Source of the DNA: an uncultured bacterium
GTDB lineage: Bacteria; Planctomycetota; UBA1135; GCA-002686595
Direction of reading: 5' to 3'
NCBI GenBank assembly: GCA_937905825.1
Contig: CALCXM010000072.1
Span: 1 to 44,154 of the forward strand
Length of the DNA: 44,154 bases
The notes beneath the pieces are model-generated. The model made no database searches, was not told the DNA's origin, and saw only the letters and a list, made by a program, of their open reading frames with translations. Shown here piece after piece: positions 41,664 through 44,154 of this stretch; within the stretch, counting starts at the first letter, position 1; each line of letters begins with the position of its first letter. Made by a program: the position numbers and the translations under genes.

Positions 41664-43094
41664 TTGTTGCTGCGAGTCATTAGGATCGCTGGCCAGCATG
41701 TTCGCGATTTGCAGACCTACCCGCAGCTCCAGCCGTTGGTGCTTCCCGTGATTCCACGTGGAGAACGCCGTTGGGTTGGGCTCGTGCGATGGGGCGTCTG
41801 TGGGCTGCTCTCGGTCGCGATCCTCTATGGCTTCCTATATGGAATGCTGTACTTCCCATGGCATAGCCACGGCTTCATTCGGATACCGTTTGCGGAGGGT
41901 TCTCCGGAGGACTACGCGCCGGGCTGCGCGGGGGCGTGGCACGACTTTGATACGGGGGAGCCGGCAAACGAAGAGCAGCTCGGTTTCTTCGGCCTCGGAT
42001 TCTTCGGCCTTGCGGCGCTCGCTTGCTTCTCTGTCTATCGCAATCAGCGTGGGCAAGCGGATCGCTACTCGCCGATCCTTCTGGCCGCGATGGTGCTCGG
42101 GTTCGTTGGCGGAGGCATGGGGATCAGCGCAATGGAAGACATGGCATCGAGCCAAGGTCCCCCCGCACGGGAATTCACCTACTGGGCCCTGCGGCTTTCG
42201 GTGTGCAGCCTTGGAACCTGCTCGTTGCTCTCAGCGGTTGGCCTTCTGCGCTTGCTGCTCAAGCGCAACCAAGAACGGGGCCGCATGCTGGCGCTCTATC
42301 TCTTCGTTTGGGGTGGATACTTCAGCCTGTTGCAGAGCCACTTCTATCTCTACTCCCCCGGGCTGACCCTTCCCAATTCCAGCGTTCAGATGCCAGCGCT
42401 GCCGGCGAACGTCTGGGCCTATAACTTCTGGGATTGGGGGATCGCTGAGGTTCGTATTCGGCCAGTGCTTGAGTTTCCTTTTCTAGTTGAACTGGATGCG
42501 AGTGGGGTCCTGACGATTGGCGAGAGGGAGGTGGATATGGCGGATGAAGCTGCGGTTCGGAAGGAACTCGCAAGCGCCCTTCTAGGAATCAACGAGTTCA
42601 ACGTGGCTGGCTATGGAACGGGCGGCCCACCCAAGCTTTGGTATCGCATAGATCAAAGTGCACCCTTTTCGAAGGTGGCTGAGTTGATGGCGGTTCACCC
42701 GGGGGCGCAGATGCTCCCTGCATTTCTTGTTACCTACGGCGACCCGCGGGGTGAGGAGTGGGGCACCGGCTACTTTCACGCGGACGTAATTTTGCACACG
42801 CTTGAGTTCCCGCGCTCCGTCTACTACCAGGTGCCGGAGGGGGCTTCGCCAATCGTCCTCGAGGTCTTGCGGGGAACAACCGGGGGCGGGCCGGAGTATC
42901 GAATCGGCAACTTCCTTAAGAGGAGCTATGTGGAGTTGCTCCAGGCGATTGAGGAATCGCCGGAACGTGACTTCCAGGAGGCCCGCGTCATCATCAAGGC
43001 GAATGCCACGACGGACTGGGGTTGTGTCGCCCCCCTGATGGCGGCCCTTGAGAACGAGAATTGCCTCATCATCGGCCTTGAGGTTGCCGACTGA
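41664..43094 (+). CDS. Membrane protein with two ExbD/TolR-like units
   Basis: 476 residues if the TTG at 41664 is the start; a GTG at 41739 is an alternative, and neither has a clear ribosome-binding site. Five or so hydrophobic segments (about 40-60, 107-125, 138-157, 175-200, 208-230) are followed by a soluble C-terminal half. That half contains two pieces like the ExbD/TolR periplasmic domain: FLVELDASGVLTIGEREV...LWYRIDQSAPFSKVAELMAV (about 273-342) and PIVLEV...ARVIIKANATTDWGCVAPLMAALENENCLIIGLEV (about 396-474). ExbD/TolR domains couple proton-driven motors to the cell envelope. Codon use is less GC-biased than in the neighbours. No exbB/tolQ gene is nearby. Confidence 0.7.
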   Translation: MLLRVIRIAGQHVRDLQTYPQLQPLVLPVIPRGERRWVGLVRWGVCGLLSVAILYGFLYGMLYFPWHSHGFIRIPFAEGSPEDYAPGCAGAWHDFDTGEPANEEQLGFFGLGFFGLAALACFSVYRNQRGQADRYSPILLAAMVLGFVGGGMGISAMEDMASSQGPPAREFTYWALRLSVCSLGTCSLLSAVGLLRLLLKRNQERGRMLALYLFVWGGYFSLLQSHFYLYSPGLTLPNSSVQMPALPANVWAYNFWDWGIAEVRIRPVLEFPFLVELDASGVLTIGEREVDMADEAAVRKELASALLGINEFNVAGYGTGGPPKLWYRIDQSAPFSKVAELMAVHPGAQMLPAFLVTYGDPRGEEWGTGYFHADVILHTLEFPRSVYYQVPEGASPIVLEVLRGTTGGGPEYRIGNFLKRSYVELLQAIEESPERDFQEARVIIKANATTDWGCVAPLMAALENENCLIIGLEVAD

Positions 43095-43152
43095 GAGAGA
43101 CTGCCGGCCCCCCGTAGGGAGCCGGGTTCCGCTTAGGGGATCATCGCGCGAA

Positions 43153-44154
43153 TCACGGGGTGTAGACCACCGAGTAGGCGTTGCTGAAGTTGAAGCCCGC
43201 GCCGCTGCAGACGTTGGCCGGGTCGCGGTACCAGAACTGGAAGTTCGTTGGCGCTCCACCCGAGTTGGCGACGCTACCGAAGCCGCCGCCGCTGAAGTTG
43301 CTGAAGACCGTGGTGCCTGCGGAGGTCACTTGGACTTGGGAGCGATTGCTCTGACCAGCGACGCACAGGACTCCGTCACCGGCGGGCAAGGAAACCATGT
43401 TGTTGCCGCGCAAGAGCAAGCCGGGTTTGTTGCCGGGGACACCGGAGGCGGTGAAGACCAGGGTGTCGTTCGAGAAGGAGGTGAGGCCGGTGGCGGTCAA
43501 CTTCGCGCCTTGCAGTGCGCTGTTCGCGCAGCCTTCGTCCGGGCCCGCAGCTGCACCACAAGGGCAGGTTGCGATGGAGCCGAAGCAGTAGGCTGTGCCC
43601 GGGGCGCACTCATCGGGGATGCCGTTGAGGTCCAGGTCCAAGCTGCCGCCGCCGCTGATGTCGCAGTCGTCGGGAATGCCGTTCGAGTTGCAGTCGTTGC
43701 CCGCGAGCTCGCAGTCATCGGGGATGCCGTTGGCGTTGCAATCATTGCCGACGAGTTCGCACTCGTCAGGGATGTTGTTGGCGTTGCAATCGGTGATCGC
43801 CTCGCATTCGTCGGGAGTGCCGTTGCTGTTGCAGTCCGCCAGGGACTCGCAGGAGTCGAGAGTTCCATTGGAGTTGCAGTCGTCACTGGCTAGTTCGCAA
43901 TCATCGGGGATGCCGTTGGCGTTGCAATCATTGCCGACGAGTTCGCACTCGTCAGGGATGTTGTTGGCGTTGCAATCGGTGATCGCCTCGCATTCGTCGG
44001 GAGTGCCGTTGCTGTTGCAGTCCGCCAGGGACTCGCAGGAGTCGAGAGTTCCATTGGAGTTGCAGTCGTCACTGGCTAGTTCGCAATCATCGGGGATGCC
44101 GTTGGCGTTGCAATCATTGCCAACGAGTTCGCACTCGTCAGGGATGTTGTTGGC
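43153..44154 (-). CDS. Secreted Ca-binding-type repeat protein, 5' part beyond the window
   Basis: C-terminal 333 residues of a larger exported protein. The frame stays open to the right window edge, with no start seen. Residues before 43650 are tandem 15-16-residue units of the type DCNxNGIPDEC/DDC-ELxxx, like the EF-hand/thrombospondin-type-3 repeats of planctomycete surface proteins. Four units form a 62-residue block repeated as 186 bp of DNA, present more than twice. The last about 150 residues (GTAYCFGSIATCPCG..., GNKPGLLLRGNNMV, ending FQFWYRDPANVCSGAGFNFSNAYSVVYTP, quoted in part) form a beta-rich Cys-containing domain that I associate with secreted planctomycete proteins and that may be a cell-surface or export sorting domain. 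Confidence 0.85.
   Translation of the reverse strand, partial: ANNIPDECELVGNDCNANGIPDDCELASDDCNSNGTLDSCESLADCNSNGTPDECEAITDCNANNIPDECELVGNDCNANGIPDDCELASDDCNSNGTLDSCESLADCNSNGTPDECEAITDCNANNIPDECELVGNDCNANGIPDDCELAGNDCNSNGIPDDCDISGGGSLDLDLNGIPDECAPGTAYCFGSIATCPCGAAAGPDEGCANSALQGAKLTATGLTSFSNDTLVFTASGVPGNKPGLLLRGNNMVSLPAGDGVLCVAGQSNRSQVQVTSAGTTVFSNFSGGGFGSVANSGGAPTNFQFWYRDPANVCSGAGFNFSNAYSVVYTP
43727..44154. repeat. 186-bp tandem DNA repeat within the surface protein gene
   Basis: The sequence at 43727-43912 recurs at 43913-44098 and begins again at 44099 to the window edge. Copies are nearly identical at DNA level (one G/A difference noted near 44121). Each holds four DCNxNGxxDxC motifs. Near-identity suggests recent expansion or gene conversion. 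The number of copies past the edge is unknown. Confidence 0.85.

Noticed and set aside
43727..44154. CRISPR array
   Set aside because: The repeats are directly adjacent, 186 bp long, in frame, and encode a repeated protein motif; there are no spacers.

Overview
The window looks like chromosomal DNA of a high-GC planctomycete-type bacterium. This is an inference. It rests on the calcium-binding-like DCNxNGIPDEC repeats joined to a GTAYCFG / FQFWYRDPA C-terminal domain at the right edge, the many secreted proteins of unknown function, the general lack of clear Shine-Dalgarno sites, and a GSI-alpha type glutamine synthetase. No rRNA, tRNA, complete insertion sequence, CRISPR array or phage module was seen. 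About 35 protein genes are supported, most on ordinary housekeeping or accessory themes.

Left third (1-22 kb): a secreted FKBP prolyl isomerase; an OPT-family transporter followed by a two-helix partner protein; a GT2 glycosyltransferase with a TPR-like tail; glutamine synthetase; a FemAB-like acyltransferase; a malic enzyme fused to a phosphotransacetylase domain; a secreted acidic protein. A 160-bp near-perfect inverted repeat fills the gap between that protein and a convergent two-gene operon encoding a heterodimeric ABC exporter. The exporter residues predict one degenerate ATP site. Upstream of the exporter lies a long leader with two tiny ORFs and a strong terminator, an arrangement that resembles antibiotic-responsive attenuation. 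A Cache-HAMP chemoreceptor, a SRPBCC protein, a SlyD-like isomerase and a third, canonical ABC exporter follow.

Middle (22-31.6 kb): an orphan 192-residue protein; three consecutive secreted proteins, two of them Ala/Gln/Arg-rich paralogue-like helical proteins and the third a small lipoprotein; SlyX; formate-tetrahydrofolate ligase; an RNase HI with a Cys/His-rich head; a large secreted thioredoxin-like/helical-repeat protein; and a small secreted protein.

Right third (31.8-40 kb) is the most coherent system: an aerobic benzoyl-CoA (box) catabolic cluster. BoxC (ring cleavage) and BoxB (diiron epoxidase) are adjacent on the minus strand, followed after a terminator by BoxD (aldehyde dehydrogenase) and a 3-hydroxyacyl-CoA dehydrogenase. 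A BoxR/BzdR-type HTH-shikimate-kinase regulator is divergent from boxC, with a directly repeated 15-bp candidate operator between them. A membrane-anchored rhodanese, a DUF4863-like cupin and a small Rieske protein follow boxR. No boxA reductase and no benzoate-CoA ligase are in the window, so the Rieske protein is a candidate electron donor. BoxC releases formate, which the nearby formate-tetrahydrofolate ligase could capture.

Right edge (40-44 kb): a polytopic membrane protein, a zinc-ribbon membrane protein, a membrane protein with two tandem ExbD/TolR-like units, and the C-terminal part of a secreted protein built of 186-bp tandem repeats that runs off the window.
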